DNA of 64,000 nt from Carettochelys insculpta (GCF_033958435.1 NC_134144.1:5822010-5886009); one strand, 5' to 3'; positions 21,642 to 35,176 are shown, counted from the stretch's first letter. Notes: generated from the letters alone by a model not told the origin. Translations and numbers: made by a program.

Positions 21642-21950
21642 GTAGGACTGTCGTATTCTTTTGGTTTGAGACATTGGATCAGTGGTCACTTTAAGAGAAG
21701 TGCGAATGCTTTTCTGACTTTCACTTTAAGATTGCAACATTAGTTCCATGTCACTTTGGGGGGGTAGCGCCAATTTTATTGTTCTCTCTTTGTATAGCTC
21801 ACCAGGTATATTAAGGGTATGTGTGTCTGTATTGCCACCCCGCCCAATGAAAAAGGTCTGTGGCAGTGAAACTCAGGAGTCAACTGACTCAGTCTTGTGG
21901 TGTGGAGCTAAGAATAGGAGTGTAGATGTTCCCTCTACTCAGCCTTTGAG

Positions 21951-22196
21951 AGTCTGTCTACAACACAGTTAAATACCTGTGGCTGACCCATGCTAGCTCA
22001 CTTCTGCTTGGGTAAGAAGCTGTTGAATTGTGGCATAGACATTCGGGCTCCAGCTGGAGCCCACGTTCTGGGACCCTTGCAAGTTCTTAGGTCTCTGACT
22101 TCAGCCCAACCTTGAATGTTCACACCACGGTTAAACAGTCCTGTAGTACAAATTATCTGGCTGCTTACATGTATCTAGTGGCAGTGTAGGCCTACC
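21951..22196. mobile_element. Degenerate foldback MITE
   Basis: The left arm contains CACAGTTAAATACCTGTGGC, then GCTAGCTCACTTCTGCTTGG, then CATTCGGGCTCCAGCTGGAG; the right arm reverses it imperfectly (CACCACGGTTAAACAGTC, then GGCAGTGTAGGCCTACC). It resembles foldbacks common in turtle genomes. It starts 310 bp after exon 4. Confidence 0.55.
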
Positions 22197-24250
22197 CTGA
22201 GATCCATCCACTCTGTTCCAGGGCTCAGCCTAGGGAAGGGCCAAGCTGCTATCTTCAGCTCCACGCAACGTAAACCCTGCAAGGCTGATTCAGTTGACTT
22301 GACTCTGACACTTGCAGGAGGTGGGTCTTAATTTTGATGTGTAGCTGTACCATGGAGTTCACCAAATTGATGTCAAAGCTGTGGTCCTTGCAAAATACTG
22401 CCCTTGTAGATTTCTATGTCCGTTCCAACATCAGCAAGGATGGTCATGCACATGATTCTTAGGAGAGTGATGTCAATTGTGGTCTAAAAATAAAGTATAT
22501 GCCCAAAAGTTGTATGTATGATTGACACTGGCTTTGGGCTTATTGTGGATGTTTCATGTCTACCCTGCTAGATGGCCTTTAACAAATTTTTGGTTGGATG
22601 TTGAATGCCCATATCCACACTAGAACTAGATTATTTAACTACAATTAATATCGCACAAGACTACCTTAACATTACTATTGCCTGATTTTGAGACCTTGAT
22701 TTTGCAGCACTAAGATCACTTCTAAAATCATTTGTTAGATGGACTTTCTAGCGTTTTGTTTAAAAAAAATAAATAAATAAAAAGGGGGGAGGGGGCAAAA
22801 ATTCAGTCATAATTGTTTAAAAGATAGACGTGGGGTGCTGCGTATCTGGATTGCTGTGCTGTGTTCCTGTCTGTGGGAGTGGATGATCTGATGGTTATTC
22901 CAGGAGACTGAGAGTTGGTACTCCTGGATTCAGTGTGATTTTTTTTTTTTTAAGTGATGCTTTGCATTTACACAATGCTCATTCATCTGTTGGGCAAACT
23001 TCCCAGTTTCCCTGGTGTTTAATCAGTGAGTCCCTCTGTCAGCTCTGTGGTGTTACAGTTCCATGCTTTTATTTCTTCAAAAGTTTTTTCCCTCCCTTCC
23101 TTGTTGCTGTGTGAAAGACCCACACAAATAGGAAAACTGCATATAGTCAGTTAACTGACTCCTGTGTAGTCACTGTTGTCAAGCTTAGTAAATAAACAAG
23201 AAGGGGAGAGAGGGATATTTTTTCATCTTTATCTTTGGCTGTAGTCCTGGTAGATGTTTATAATTGCAGGTAAAGCAGTTGGACGTAAGTGACCTTTTTA
23301 AGTTGATACTCTTTCAAGAAGGTGTTTATTTTCTGTGGTACAGTGCCTCAGGTTTTCTTTCTGAGGGATCAGGCAGAGGAATATCACATATGGAAAACTT
23401 AGGTAATGTTATCTGTGGTCATTTCAGAGAACTTAAGCTTCATGCAGTAGCATTTCAATCTATTTTATGCTAAATCATACATATAAACAAAGTCTTATCT
23501 GTAAAATGTCTTTTTTACCTCTAGAACTGACATACCTGGAAACACCCTCACACTGATGCCCAGCATTTCTCTTCATTGAGTCCAAGAATTTCCTTGATAA
23601 ATAACTTTTCTGCCTCTCATGGAGTCTCTGTAGCAATTCTCACCTGCTTCTTATGAAGCAATTCTTCCATCTGATTAAGTGGAAGTAGAACCTTTCGGTT
23701 ACGAGACCAAATCCTCTGTTTGAAATCTTTTATCCTTAATTACCCTTGGGGGAGAAAATTATGTACAGGAGTTAGTGACTTGCAAGCTCTAAGGATGGCT
23801 TGCTATTGTTTCAGTTCACAAATTCAGCATACTCAACTTCTATTATTAAAATGCTGCTTTCAAACTATGCTTGTGTATCGCCAAGGGATTTTTTTAAGGG
23901 ATTCAGATAGAATTTATTGTCCTGAAATTTGATTTGAAATTCAACCTATCTTGACAGCCTTCTCACACTTTTCCTTCAAGATTGCAATGTGTTCAGTGTA
24001 TTATTGAGATGGCAAATAGCAGCTATAGAGCTTATTATGAGAATCACAATAAACCAAGAGAAGTCAGTAGGGTGTAGTTATCAAGATATATCTTGTTTTC
24101 TTGATGTTTATAGTTGGTGAGCTGAAAAGGAAATCTAGTGCTGTTCATCATTAGTATTGGTACATTTTCCCTGATTTTCTTTAGTAATAGTGGGTGTTTT
24201 TAATGCAAATAATTATGACCGTCTTTAAGTTCAAAAACTCATTAAAGAAA

Positions 24251-24535
24251 TCATGGTCTTGTGGTTTAGACATGCAACTAAATTCAGAAGATCAGAGTTT
24301 GTTTCCCAAGTTTACCACAGATTTTTCTGGTGTGATTCTTAACTAGCCATTTTGGATATGGCCACACTGTGATGTAAACATACTTTTTTTTTTTTTTTTT
24401 TTTCCCCTGTGCTTCACTTCTGCTTCTGTAAAATGAAGATACTTTTTCTTTCATGCTTTGTCTTGTGTATTTAGATTGTAAAATCTGCAGGGTGGGAACA
24501 ATACTGAATTAGGTGTGCATACTGCAGCTGCTGCA
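24251..24535 (+). mobile_element. MIR-like SINE, degenerate
   Basis: The left part TCATGGTCTTGTGGTTTAGA resembles a tRNA-derived head (box A region), with GATCAGAGTTTGTTTCCCAA where box B would be. Further on CTTCTGTAAAATGAAGATAC and TTTAGATTGTAAAATCTGCA match the MIR core and tail pattern. A poly-T run (24384-24403) interrupts it. Confidence 0.6.
24384..24403. repeat. T homopolymer (20)
   Basis: Uninterrupted run of T within the MIR-like SINE of intron 4. Confidence 0.95.
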
Positions 24536-26231
24536 GGGCTCTAGTAACCTCTGTAATTCCAGCTGTAGTGTACTGAAAACTGTGAAAATGCTATGCTTTG
24601 TTTTAAGTTTTTAAGGGGTTTTTGGGTCTTGGATGAAGGCAAAGGTGCACATAGAAAAGCATGCAGTTCATGTCTTCAGTGATCAGTCTGGGAAAAAAAA
24701 CAGGTGGGTTGAATTGTGCATCTCTGTCTTAGGGCATGGCTTTCTTGTGTGTGTTCTGGAGTCAGAGATAATGGTTCTGGAGTCAAAGAAAGTAATATTA
24801 TGTTGTGATCTTTCAGCAAGTGTTTTTATTTGTGAGTGCATGTAGTGACCATCATAATACAAATAGAAACGGAACCAAATAATCTCTGTACTCGACTTCT
24901 CATGTAAGAGGGGTGAAGGCTTTGTCTACACCTGCAATATTAAGCTTTCTTTGGCAGTGTGTAAATGTGGCAGTGTGGTTGTGACACCAGTGCTGGGGGA
25001 GAGGTCTCCCAGTGCTTTTGGAAAGCCACTTCCACAAGGGTTTGTAGCTCCTGGTGCCAGAAGCTTGTCTAGCAAGTACTGTGCTGAAATGTGCTGTACA
25101 CAGGAACTGGGTGCAGGGGAGGGAGAATTTTTCACCCCCCCATCCCCTAATGAGAGAGTTTCTGTGTGGTAAAAATCCCTAAGTTAGGAAAGGTTAAATT
25201 AGAAAGTTTTGGACTAATTCATGTAAAGTAGCCCAATCAGCAGTTTCAGTTCCAGAAGCAGCTAAAGTTTTTCCTCACTCTTTCTAATATTGTTTTCTTG
25301 ATTTCTTCATCCACTCATGTTTGTCAAATTGTTTTACAGAAAAAAAAATAGAATTAGACCTAAATTCTCTGGAACTTCATTAATTATAAAATCCATATTA
25401 TTTTCATTAACTTGTAGGCCCTAATACATCGCATTTAATGAAAGTTAATTAAGTTCTTCTTTTTCGGGTCCTTTAAGAGAGATAATTAACAGTGTTAGGC
25501 ATTAAAATTAAGCGTTTTGTGCTATTCCAAATCAATTGAATCTGGAAGCTTTTGAGGCTCTTTCCCATTTGCTACTTCTGTACAAATAATAAACATACTA
25601 AAAGCAAAATAGGTCTGAAAAGAAAGGTTATAGTGTGGATGAGCTTCATGCTGAACTGCTTTCATAAATTAGGATGAATGTAGTTATTTGCCTAGTGAAT
25701 AGAAATCATGTTTTTTATTACTCTACATACTCATTAAAGGTAAAATTTGCAAGTACTTAATGTGAAAAATGGGGCCTTTTATATTTTTAAAATTATCTAA
25801 ATGGCTAGGGAAAAACCCCACTCCATCACAGTCCTGCCACATCTTAATTATCTAAATTTTATTACCAAACATTAGATCAGATAATGACTGCCCTACATAT
25901 GTGGTGATTAAAACACAGAAACTTGCACCTCTTGCCTTGTAGCTAATCTCGCCTTATAGCTGCTTATAAATTTGCCCAAGTATTGTGTAAAATTCCTGCA
26001 TAAACTTCCCTTCAGATAAGAATCTGCATGTGTTTCTCCTGTAAGCTGCAGGAAAACTGGGTAAGAGAGACTAAGGAAGGTTGCCTAAGCAAAAGCAGCA
26101 GGGGTGTAAAGTCCAGCAAGAGGAAAGAGTGGTGAAATGTGGGGTGGGAGGAGGACAACACAATTATATGGCACATTTAGTTGAGAAGAGCGTTTGAGCT
26201 TTCTGCCCTAAATGAGTAGCAGCTAAGCACA

Positions 26232-26500
26232 GAGCTATCACACTTAGAGTATGTCTATACTAGACATAGAAGTTGACCACTGATATGCAGTTTTAGCTGT
26301 GCCAGTTGCATAGCTAAAATTGATTTATCGGCAGTCTACTTCCATGTCTGTCCACATAGTGGAAGGTTGACAGGAGCGTTTCTCCCATCGACCTTTCTTA
26401 TTCTTTGCCTCTCATAAGGAGTATAGTGGTTGACATTGACCCTTATGAGCATCATTTTGTGCCCCAAAAGATCCACCATCAGCGGGTCGATCTGCTGTTT
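26232..26500. mobile_element. Foldback MITE fragment
   Basis: It begins GTATGTCTATACTAGACATA and contains GTTGCATAGCTAAAATTGAT and GGAAGGTTGACAGGAGCGTT before CTCCCATCGACCTT. The start is a decayed TCTACACTAGAC terminus like that at the end of 3373-3558. The right terminus is not found. Confidence 0.45.
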
Positions 26501-27763
26501 TGTTGCTTTATCTTCAGTACCAGGAGTAGGAAGCAATTTGCTTGTATTTAGGTGACTTTATTTTAATTGACGGAAAAGCATAGAACAGTATGGAATTGTT
26601 TTGAGTGCTAGTAAAAAAAAACAAACAAACCCAAAAACGTTATCTGGCATCTATCTGTGTTTCAGGAATCCTCAATTTTTATCTGCGTTTCATCTGCATT
26701 ATTGTACCTTTTACTTCCATGGTACTTGCTTATGTGCTGTCAAGACTTCGGTACATCTATCTGAGCCCCTGACCTTTATCGCATGTCCTGTAGGGCTGAG
26801 TTTCTAGAGAGCTCCAGACACATGAGTTATCAACCTACTTCCATGGTACTCTTGAGACTAGGATTAGTACGTCTACCCTCCAGGCTCTTCATCTGTCCCC
26901 AAAACTTAGTATTTTTAGTGGGGTAAGCTAGTGTATGTAAGAAAAGTAGTGGATTTAAGTGCATAAGCCACATAAAGCTGCTTCATGCAGCCACAATTGG
27001 GAATGCTCAGGGTTTTTTTTTTTTAAGAATTTTGGAAATGGATTGAAAAACATCATAAATTGGCAGGGTAACTGTGAAGCAGGTGCAATACCTGCTATAG
27101 CCTTTAATTTGTTTGAAATTGGCCAGATTTAAAGTTGATTGTCCTTTTAAATCTAAATGCTGTAGTTATACGAAGCAGACTATTGCAGACAATAATTTCA
27201 AATGAAATCCACACCTGAAAGCTTTAATGTTTTTCAGGCAAATATAAAAGCGTCATAACTACTTAAAATAAGGAATTTAGAAATACAAAAACTGACCATG
27301 ATCACAGCAATTTTCCCGAAATATTAGTGTTGAATACAAAATTGTTTCCAGCATTCTACAAATACTGCTTTTTCCGGTGCTCGCTCTCTGGCTTGTTTTA
27401 GTTACGAGATGGAAGCTCTACTCTTCTTGGATGTTTTATATTATAAATGTAAAGCTGAATCACCGTGCTCGTTACTCACTAAATTATTTGCTGGTGAGGA
27501 ATTAATTTTAAAGAAATCAGAAATGAAGTGCTGATTGTTTTGTTTAAAGTTTATCAGAGCATTCACAATGACTTTAAGTGCTGTAATTCTTTGTCATCTT
27601 CTTCGTTTAAGGCAAGTGTGTAAGTAAGACGTGGGAAAGCAGTAAGAGCTTGGGGTTGGGGGAAATCAGCGTTTTAACAATCAGGTAGCTCACTCCTTAG
27701 AATTCAGGCATTAGGTTCTTTTTTTGACTTGCAATTATAGTAAAATCATTTGGGACCTTAGAA

Positions 27764-28119
27764 CCGTGGTGTCCAATATGCATACAATTTGCTACATGTG
27801 GCGAACTGGACACCATGGTGTGGCAAAATGCATCTCTTTAGAGCTGCACACATGGAGCGCCTTCCACCTGTGGCAGCAGCAGCTGCTCCTGTGGCTCTGG
27901 CCCGCATGGTTCCAGACATGGTGCATGTGGCTCCTGCCGTGGCATGGTCCACCGGCTACAGCCTAGTGTGGCTCGCATGGCCCAGTAGCTCTGGTGAGTC
28001 GCTGTCAGTTTGCATGGCGTGAGAGGCTGCCTGGCTTTTGGGGGGGCGGGGGGATTTATTTTGAGCAGGCCAAGGGAGGAGGCCTGTGGCGATCCTTACA
28101 TTTCTATTGGACACCACCG
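27764..28119. mobile_element. hAT-type MITE with 8-bp target duplication
   Basis: Ends are CCGTGGTGTCCAAT and ATTGGACACCACCG, inverted repeats with one mismatch. Flanks are CCTTAGAA (27756-27763) and CTTTAGAA (28120-28127), seven of eight matching. The interior is GC-rich and non-coding. Confidence 0.75.
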
Positions 28120-28483
28120 CTTTAGAAAATAGGAAGCAGGAACAGAGTTCTGTGGACTTATTCCTGGGTATCAACTTCAGTCTTCTATATATGATACTCT
28201 AATTCTCATTGCACTTTATTTTTTCCATCCTGGAATTTATCATCTCCATTAAATTTAACTCACTGGATACTATAAAAAGCTGCAAAATATCTTTATTAAC
28301 TAGAAATAGAAAAAGGGGAATATTTATAAAATAGTTAGTGGAATGCTGGCTGCTTTTCTTAACCATCTGTGCGTACTACGAGCTTTTGATGCGATTGCTA
28401 TTTGGACTTGAAAAATCCACTTGCCCATGCCAACTGGGAAGCTTTACTGGGCAAGTGCCATCAGCATCTGTGGATCTATGTGC

Positions 28484-28502
28484 TTTTTTTTTTTTTTTTT
28501 TT
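28484..28502. repeat. T homopolymer (19)
   Basis: Uninterrupted run of T in intron 4; it also produces the poly-Phe and poly-Lys frames read across it. Confidence 0.95.
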
Positions 28503-31500
28503 AAGAGGGTCAGGGGAGAAGGGCAAGAGGGAGTGATAGCTGTGAAAATATCCTTCTCCATGTAAACCAAAGCAATACTGGTTTTTTAGACCTGTGGACA
28601 AGTCACTGCAAGGTCTTCCATGCTGCTGTGCTTCTTGGAGCTTGCCCAGCCTGTAGCAGAGTGAAGATGAACCAGCACGATGTAATTTTTCACTGCTGAT
28701 ATTCAAAGCCTTGGTAACCAGCTTAAAATGGCTTGGTGTGTGTCCAGCAGATAATTGTCCCATAAACACCCAGTGATGGTTTTCATCCTGTACACAAACT
28801 AGGTGTTTTCTATGGGTGCTATTCATTCACTAACAGTACCCCCTTCTCCATTTATTCACTATGTCGGCTGTAACTAGCTAACCTCTTCCCGTCTTAAACA
28901 TATTGAACATCAGGCGGTATTCTCCTAAGTAGGAGAATCCCAAGTCTTTCCAAAAGCTCTGTTGGATAGAAACCTGTACTCTAAATTGATCAAGGTCACA
29001 GAAGTCCAATTTACATTAAACTGCTCATAAAAGTCCACAAAAGTAAGAGACCGAATTAGTCATGTCACCCAAAGACTATTAAGATCATAACTAGTAAACA
29101 AAAAGAGGATGAAATTGGAAATTAATGGTGTTTGTAAACACGGAGTAATTAGTGGATAAAATAATGAGGGGATGAGCTCTTCTGCCCATTTTCCATCATG
29201 TCCTTTGATGGACTTCTGGGGGCTTTAATGCTGGGGGTTGGGCAGACTGCAAAGAGTTGAGTTTCACCATCATCTGCTGTTACCTCTTCATCTGTTGGGA
29301 CCCAAGAATCCATCATGATACCATTGTACTGCTCCGAGATATGTCCTGACCTGTCAGGGTAATATCATCTGGGTCCCTTTCTTACCATCTCTGTGAACCT
29401 TGGCTATATCATGAGCATCACATAGAATATGAAACTGGGGACTTTGCTTTCACAGTCCCCCCCGACCTCTCTCCAGGTCATGTTCCTGCTATCTCCACCT
29501 TCTTTTTCTCTCAACTCTCTTGACTTCTGTTTAGTAAGTCTGGTAAAACCACCCAGGAAAGAGATTCATAACACTGCTGTGAGCCTGCAAACAGAGGCAG
29601 CTCAAAGTAGTATCTTCAGCAACCTGATGCTGTTCCAAGTTTGCCAGGTCTCAGAATGGCTGATAAGAATTGTTCTGTACATGTTTCAGGGCAGTAGGTT
29701 GCAGGTAAGCATGAACGCCACAGAAACATCATTTTCTGTCTTTGCTGTTCTTTTCTATGCCCTTTTCTGGCTTTTGTCTTTTCGTCTAAAGGAAACATCA
29801 GTTTTCAACATCAGCTCCAGCTCATCTCAGCTAACTTTGTTCTCTATTCTGTGATAACTGTCCTCATTTGTTACCATATTTAATGCAATTTAAAAAGTGT
29901 TACACAAGGTTTTCTTTATTAAAAGAAAGTAAAAGGAATAAGAAATTAATGTTTAAATGAATTTCTTACGCAATACTGTACAATTCAAGTACTTTAACTG
30001 GTTTTCTTTTCTGTATCTTTAAAAAAAAGTTGTTAAGGGTGGATTGGTGGTTAGTGTGATGAAACAAAACAGCCAAGTTGTCTGTACTTGAAGCCCCAAG
30101 CAATCTTTAAATCTTTAGTGTTGTGTAGTGGCAGGTCACGTTAATACTTTTGACTCTGGAGCCATTTTTTTTTTCCATTAACCTTAGCAGAGGAAGCCTT
30201 TGCTAATATAAGCTCAAACAGGCACAGAATATTTTAGTGGTATCATACCTAACTGCAATTAATGTGTTGTAGAGGGATTGATGACTTACTATAGTGTCAC
30301 AAAAACATACAGAATCAAGGAAATAATTTGCCACCTGATCGTCATTTTACTTCAAAAGCCAAAGCAAGTTCTCCGTGCCCTTTAAGTGAGTATGAGATGG
30401 TACTCTTGCAACAAAGGCTTTATATATGTATGGCGAGTCCTGTTTTGTTTTCTTCACAGCCAGTGAACACTGTCAAAGAATAGATAATCACACATCTTCT
30501 TCATTCTTTCCAACTGGAGATGGTTAATATTAGAATCAGATCCTCAGTTGCAGCTTAATTCTGCCAGCTTCTGAGTACTTCTGAGTACTCTGGCCCTGAC
30601 CAAGCCACCTGCTTGAGGCACCTGACTACATTGAAGCACGTGAGTGCTCCCACTGAAGTGTGCGCTTAAAGTTAATTATGTTTTTAAGCATATTGTTGGG
30701 GCGCCATTGGAGTTTGGACTCTGGCAAGACTGGGTCCCTCGTGTATGCTGATTGAAGATTTGTCACGTCTATTTTTTCCTTGCTTGTTTCTTTTGCAGTG
30801 AGTATTCACTGTCAAGCAATTTAAAACATTTTAAGAACCTCTTCAAAGTTCACTGTGTAGAAGACATAACTTCTATGGGTCTAATAACATGCCCTGCAAC
30901 TGTAAATTTAAACTTTAATTTCTGGCTGTATTTCCTCTGTCAGTCTCCAGGCCACAAACAGCTTTTTTTTAATGCATCACTTCTAATCCTGATGGACAGT
31001 AGCTGTTCAGTCATTGTGCATGTGTGTAATCAAAATGAAAGCTCCTCTTCCATTCCCTCCACTTTTATTGTGAATTGCCAGTGGTACAAAGAGAAGTTCC
31101 ATTTACAGCCTAGGTAACAAAATAGATTTTTTTCTTACTTCCAAGGAAAAAAAATCCCACTCAGCTCCATTGTAAACGGAAAAATATAGTTTCTTAGTTT
31201 TACTCTTGCCATTTTTCATTCTGTACATGTTGACAGTTGTCCACAACAGCAAAATTTTGCTGTAATAAAAATTAAAGCTAGCATTTTTTTGTATTTGTAA
31301 TGCTAGCGTTAACATTCAGAGCTGTTAACATACCTAATGCCCACCCCGGAATTCAATTATTTGCTAGGTGTGTTAAATGCTTTAAGTGAACACTGCAAAA
31401 ATGTCAGCCACTCTTACACATGTTCACAAACTTAATTTTAAAATATAAACTAGGCTGTCACTTACCAAATGTAATTCTTTTTGTCCATGGGAGAAGCTCT

Positions 31501-31679
31501 CTAGCAGTGATCACTCTTTCAGTGCCTGTCAATGTTTTCTTTTTATACGTGGTTTCCACTTGAATGTTTTTTTCCTTGAGACCAAAAACAATCTAACTAG
31601 AACAGCATATTCTTTAATTTCTTAAAATGTAACAGTTTTCTGGAGGTGCCTAGGTTATGATAGTCACATGGAACATGTA

Positions 31680-31998
31680 CAGATTGAACCTCTCTAATCC
31701 AGATCTCCCTCGTCTGGCAAACTCTGTAATCCACCATGATTTTATTTAGATGATCGCCTATGGATGTGGCCAAGTTTCCCATGGACTCATAAAGTTTGTT
31801 TACAGCCACCAGTCCTGGGTCTCAGTGTTTTGTGCTGTTGTTTTGCTCAAATTTACCTGTGAATGTCTTCTAAGAGCCCAGCAAGCAATGGAAGTGCTGG
31901 TAATGTTCTAGCATATATTGTCCTCTGGTCATCCAGTAAATTCTCTCATCTGGCACTGGTCAGGGCCCAAGGTTGCCAAATCAGAGAGTTTCAACCTG
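31680..31998 (+). mobile_element. Tigger-like MITE (copy 1)
   Basis: Ends are CAGATTGAACCTCTCTAATC and GAGAGTTTCAACCTG, with TA on each side (31678-31679, 31999-32000). TA duplication and CAG termini fit the Tc1/mariner pogo-Tigger group. Related copies are at 42481-42802 and 58701-58998. Confidence 0.72.
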
Positions 31999-33829
31999 TA
32001 TGATATAAAGTCAGTTAACGGATAAAAAGGCAGAGATTTTTCAGAATGTTATATGAGTTGAGTTAATATTTCGTTTATCATTTGATTAGTTTTCTGCTAA
32101 AGAGAATTCAGTATTTTAAGAGTTTTCTGTGGTTATAAAGAATGAGAATGAATGCTAGACAACACTGTCTCAAAAAATGTTTCTTGATATAGAATGTTTG
32201 ATGCTCACCTTCATTTGATTTAATACTGTCCTCAAATTTGAGCCTCATATTTGTTGGTTATGTAAAAAAATTTAAGAAAAAAAAAGAGAGGAATTCTAAA
32301 GAAGTAGTGGATCTCTTTGAGTTAATATACCTGTTGGCATGAGAGCTATGTATCATGATTCAGCAATTAACTCCTTCCACAGTCATGAGTTGAGAGAGAG
32401 CTGCTCGTTTTTATTTATTTTTAGTGAGGAGGTTCTCTTGCCCGGTTTTCAATAGACCAAAACCTTGAAGGCTTTCCTTGTTTCAGATTTCACCAGGGGA
32501 ACAGAGAGTTAATATCCCCAATTCTCTTTTATTCCATATTGTCTCTAAGTTTGCAGTTCTGTTTTCCACCTTTTGTGCAGCCTTAGGTTCTTAGCACATG
32601 GAGTTCTTAATTCTCCCTTGTGGTTTTCCTACCTTGTCTCTCCTTCTGTCGGTTCCTCCGCCTTTCTCTTCTTGCTTCCCTCTTCCCATCTTGAGGTTCG
32701 TAGTTGGCAGTACCACTTGCCAAGGAGAGTTCTAATAAGAATTCCTTGGGAACTGTACATTGACACAATGGAGAGCATGGTGCATTTGAGTAATCAACAG
32801 CTCTGCTGGTGGGAGTTTTAACTCCTAGTAGGACTATCAAGCTGGAAAGTTGAAAAGAGCAGCTGTGAACTGGTCCACCAGCTTGGGAATTAAGTGACAG
32901 GCCAATAACATGACCATAAAAACATCAAACAATAGAAACACAACAAAGTAGCCATTCTAGCAAACAGTGCCATGGGGTGAAGGAGCCTTGTTCATGTTCT
33001 AAGCAATTTCTGACAGACAGCACAGAAATGCTTGAGGTTCAGAATTTTAATAAGTGGGTAATCTGGGAGCTGTTAAATCCACAGTTGTAACCAATTTTAT
33101 GGGTACAGTATTCTGGTGAATCACGGGTTATATTTTTCTAGGTTCCTCATACTACTCCCCATAATTTGTCTCAGGCATTTTTCTTCCTGTGTAGCTTCCA
33201 GCTCTGTGCCTTTGCAAAACTTGAATATCTTGTTGTGTTCTGCCGGAGTGGAAATAAAATTTTGACAATAGCATAACTGCCAGTGATAAAAGGGTGCTGG
33301 CAGTTTTAACATGCATAATAATTGAAAGGTTAAGTAGAAATACTTTCTCTTTGCTGTGTCTTGCAGTATTTTAGTCCTGTAAGTTGGATGTTTCTACGTC
33401 AGGAACATAAATTGGATTCACTTGTGCGTATTTTCAGCGAGACATTTAGATTAGTTTGACAAATGTTTTGGTTTGAAGGACGCACAATTTTTGGTGAAGT
33501 GTGTGGTTTTAATCCTTGAAGTCAGTCCTGACCAATAGATAGCAGTCTGTGCACAGTTGTCCAGTTATGAATTATTTATAGTGCAAAGGATTTGTCCTAT
33601 TCTGTCTGCTCCTGGCTTAAATAAAGCTTTTAGTTGTTAAACAATACTAAGAGACTGGTGTTTTCAAAATGGGAGTAAAACTGTCAGGTGGACACAGCAG
33701 TTGAATCAACGCTTCCTTTTAGACAATCAAAATGATGTATCTTATAATTGTTCTCTCCACTTTATTTTTCTCTTTGTTCTTTCCGTTGTTCCTAATATGT
33801 TTTTAGCAATGATTTTTTCCCTCTTCTAG

Positions 33830-33910
33830 GGTGATGTAACAGCCGTTGAAAAATTACTGAAAAATGGAGCAGACCCCAATGTTAAAGATCACGCTGGATG
33901 GACGCCATTG
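33830..33910 (+). CDS. BARD1: BARD1 exon 5: ankyrin repeat 1
   Basis: This exon is 81 bp, in frame at both ends and the same length as human exon 5. The acceptor is CCCTCTTCTAG and the donor is GTGGGT from 33911. The 27 codons begin [10 protein letters not shown] and contain the ankyrin signature [16 protein letters not shown]. They join the exon 4 end (LLHVASIK) to form a complete repeat. The ankyrin domain of BARD1 recognises nucleosomes carrying histone H4 unmethylated at Lys20, targeting the ligase to newly replicated chromatin; that role is from the literature, not from this sequence. The donor has G at +3, weaker than GTAAGT. Confidence 0.97.
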
Positions 33911-35003
33911 GTGGGTATCAACATTTGTCTGATACCTTAATTTTTGTCTATCTTCCACACGCCCATTTTTTTCAGTTTGTTTTTTCCCACCCCGTCTATT
34001 GTATCCTAAACATAAAGAAGACAGTTCAGAGAAGTCTTGCCTTGGTGGTCACTCGATAACAAGTAGGACGTTTTCATGTCACCCTCTTGTTTGAGTCTGT
34101 TGTTGGCTGACTAGCCTCATTCTGGAGCCTCAGATCTTATCATAGAAAGGGCAGGTGCCAGTAGCTGTTGAAGGGGCTCAGGGCAGTTTTTTCCACTCTT
34201 CTTCTCCGCCTCTCCTCATCTGCACTGCTGCGGGACTTCTCAGTCTGCGCCACCCTCTCATGGATTACCGCTGTCCACTGGGGATGGTCCCAAGCAAGGT
34301 TCTCCCAAGTGTTGACACTGAGGCTGTGCTTTTTCATGTGTTCCTTCACTATGTCCTTACATTGCTTCCTCTGGCCCCCAACCCTTCACTGTCTTTCCTT
34401 GTATGAGTAGTAGTCTTCCTTATGACAGTGCGATGCTTCTTCTTTAGATTCATCCCACCTTTCCTCAAGTGTCTGTTTTCTACCACTTTTGTTATGTTCA
34501 GGACAGTCTTCACAAACCTTAAGTGTGGAAAAGTGTGCAAACACTTGCTTGTAAACAGTTAATGCCTTTAGACCTGTAGTTCCCACTATTTTGGGTGCAT
34601 GTCAGAGAGTGGAATTTGAAATTCTGTTACCAACAGACACATCTTAAATATACGTTGCATGCTTGAATTGCATTAAATCAGTTTTTAGCTTTTGCCTTTT
34701 TCTTCCCGAAGAACATGTTTGACCATAATCAATAACTTGGAAGACATTCCTTTATAGTTTTGTTTGTATGCCAGGTAGTCTCTGTTCAGTTCCTCCATAC
34801 TCTTTATCATTGCCATGTTTGAGAAGATAATTACTCTTGATGGCCACTGCACTGTCAAAACTTATGTCTCCATATCATGCTGCCAGTCTGAGATGCTAGG
34901 AAGGTGAGCGCATTAACTCATGGTGACAAACACCTGTTTGTAAGTAAAAGTGTGTGTTTTCAGTGGAAATTTCTCTTTCCTTCCTGTCAACATCACCAAC
35001 TAG
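33911..35003 (+). other. BARD1 intron 5 (1,093 bp)
   Basis: This is the shortest complete intron in the window. About 34140-34590 carries a reversed relic of a LINE ORF2 C-terminus. The rest is unclassified. It ends in an unusually purine-interrupted acceptor region (CATCACCAACTAG). Confidence 0.85.
34140..34590 (-). pseudogene. Relic of a LINE ORF2 C-terminus
   Basis: On the - strand one frame reads KALTVYKQVFAHFSTLKVCE and another HMKKHSLSVNTWENLAWDHP, then QWTAVIHERVAQTE and a basic run SADEERRRRR. The pattern W-x-x-L-A-x-D-x-x-x-W, followed by a charged tail, is what I recall from the C-terminal end of several vertebrate LINE reverse transcriptases. Stops and shifts separate the parts. 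The family is not determined. It fills much of intron 5. Confidence 0.45.
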
Positions 35004-35176
35004 CACGAGGCTTGTAATCATGGGCACAAGAAGGTGGTGGAGCTGTTGCTGCAGCACAGGGCGTTGGTGAACACTACTGGGTATCAGAATGACTCGCCAC
35101 TTCATGACGCTGCCAAGAATGGGCACGTTGATATTGTTGAGCTGCTGCTTTCACATGGAGCCTCCCAGGAAGCAGT
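35004..35176 (+). CDS. BARD1: BARD1 exon 6: ankyrin repeats 2 and 3
   Basis: This exon is 173 bp, equal to human exon 6. The acceptor is CATCACCAACTAG, a short pyrimidine tract with CAC following, and the donor is GTGAGT from 35177. It starts [18 protein letters not shown], contains the second ankyrin signature ([20 protein letters not shown]) and ends ASQEAV with the last Val codon split after two bases. Both repeats keep the TPLH/SPLH turn and the helix pattern. Strong conservation contrasts with the fast-changing exon 4. No in-frame stops or indels relative to human are seen. Confidence 0.97.

Larger units (their letters stand above)
21642..33829 (+). other. BARD1 intron 4 (12,188 bp)
   Basis: The intron carries a degenerate foldback MITE (21951-22196), a MIR-like SINE (24251-24535), a MITE fragment (26232-26500), a hAT element (27764-28119), a Tigger-like MITE (31680-31998) and several homopolymer runs. 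The stretches 22200-24250, 24540-26230, 26500-27760, 28120-31680 and 32000-33829 hold AT-rich sequence without a feature I can name. Confidence 0.85.
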
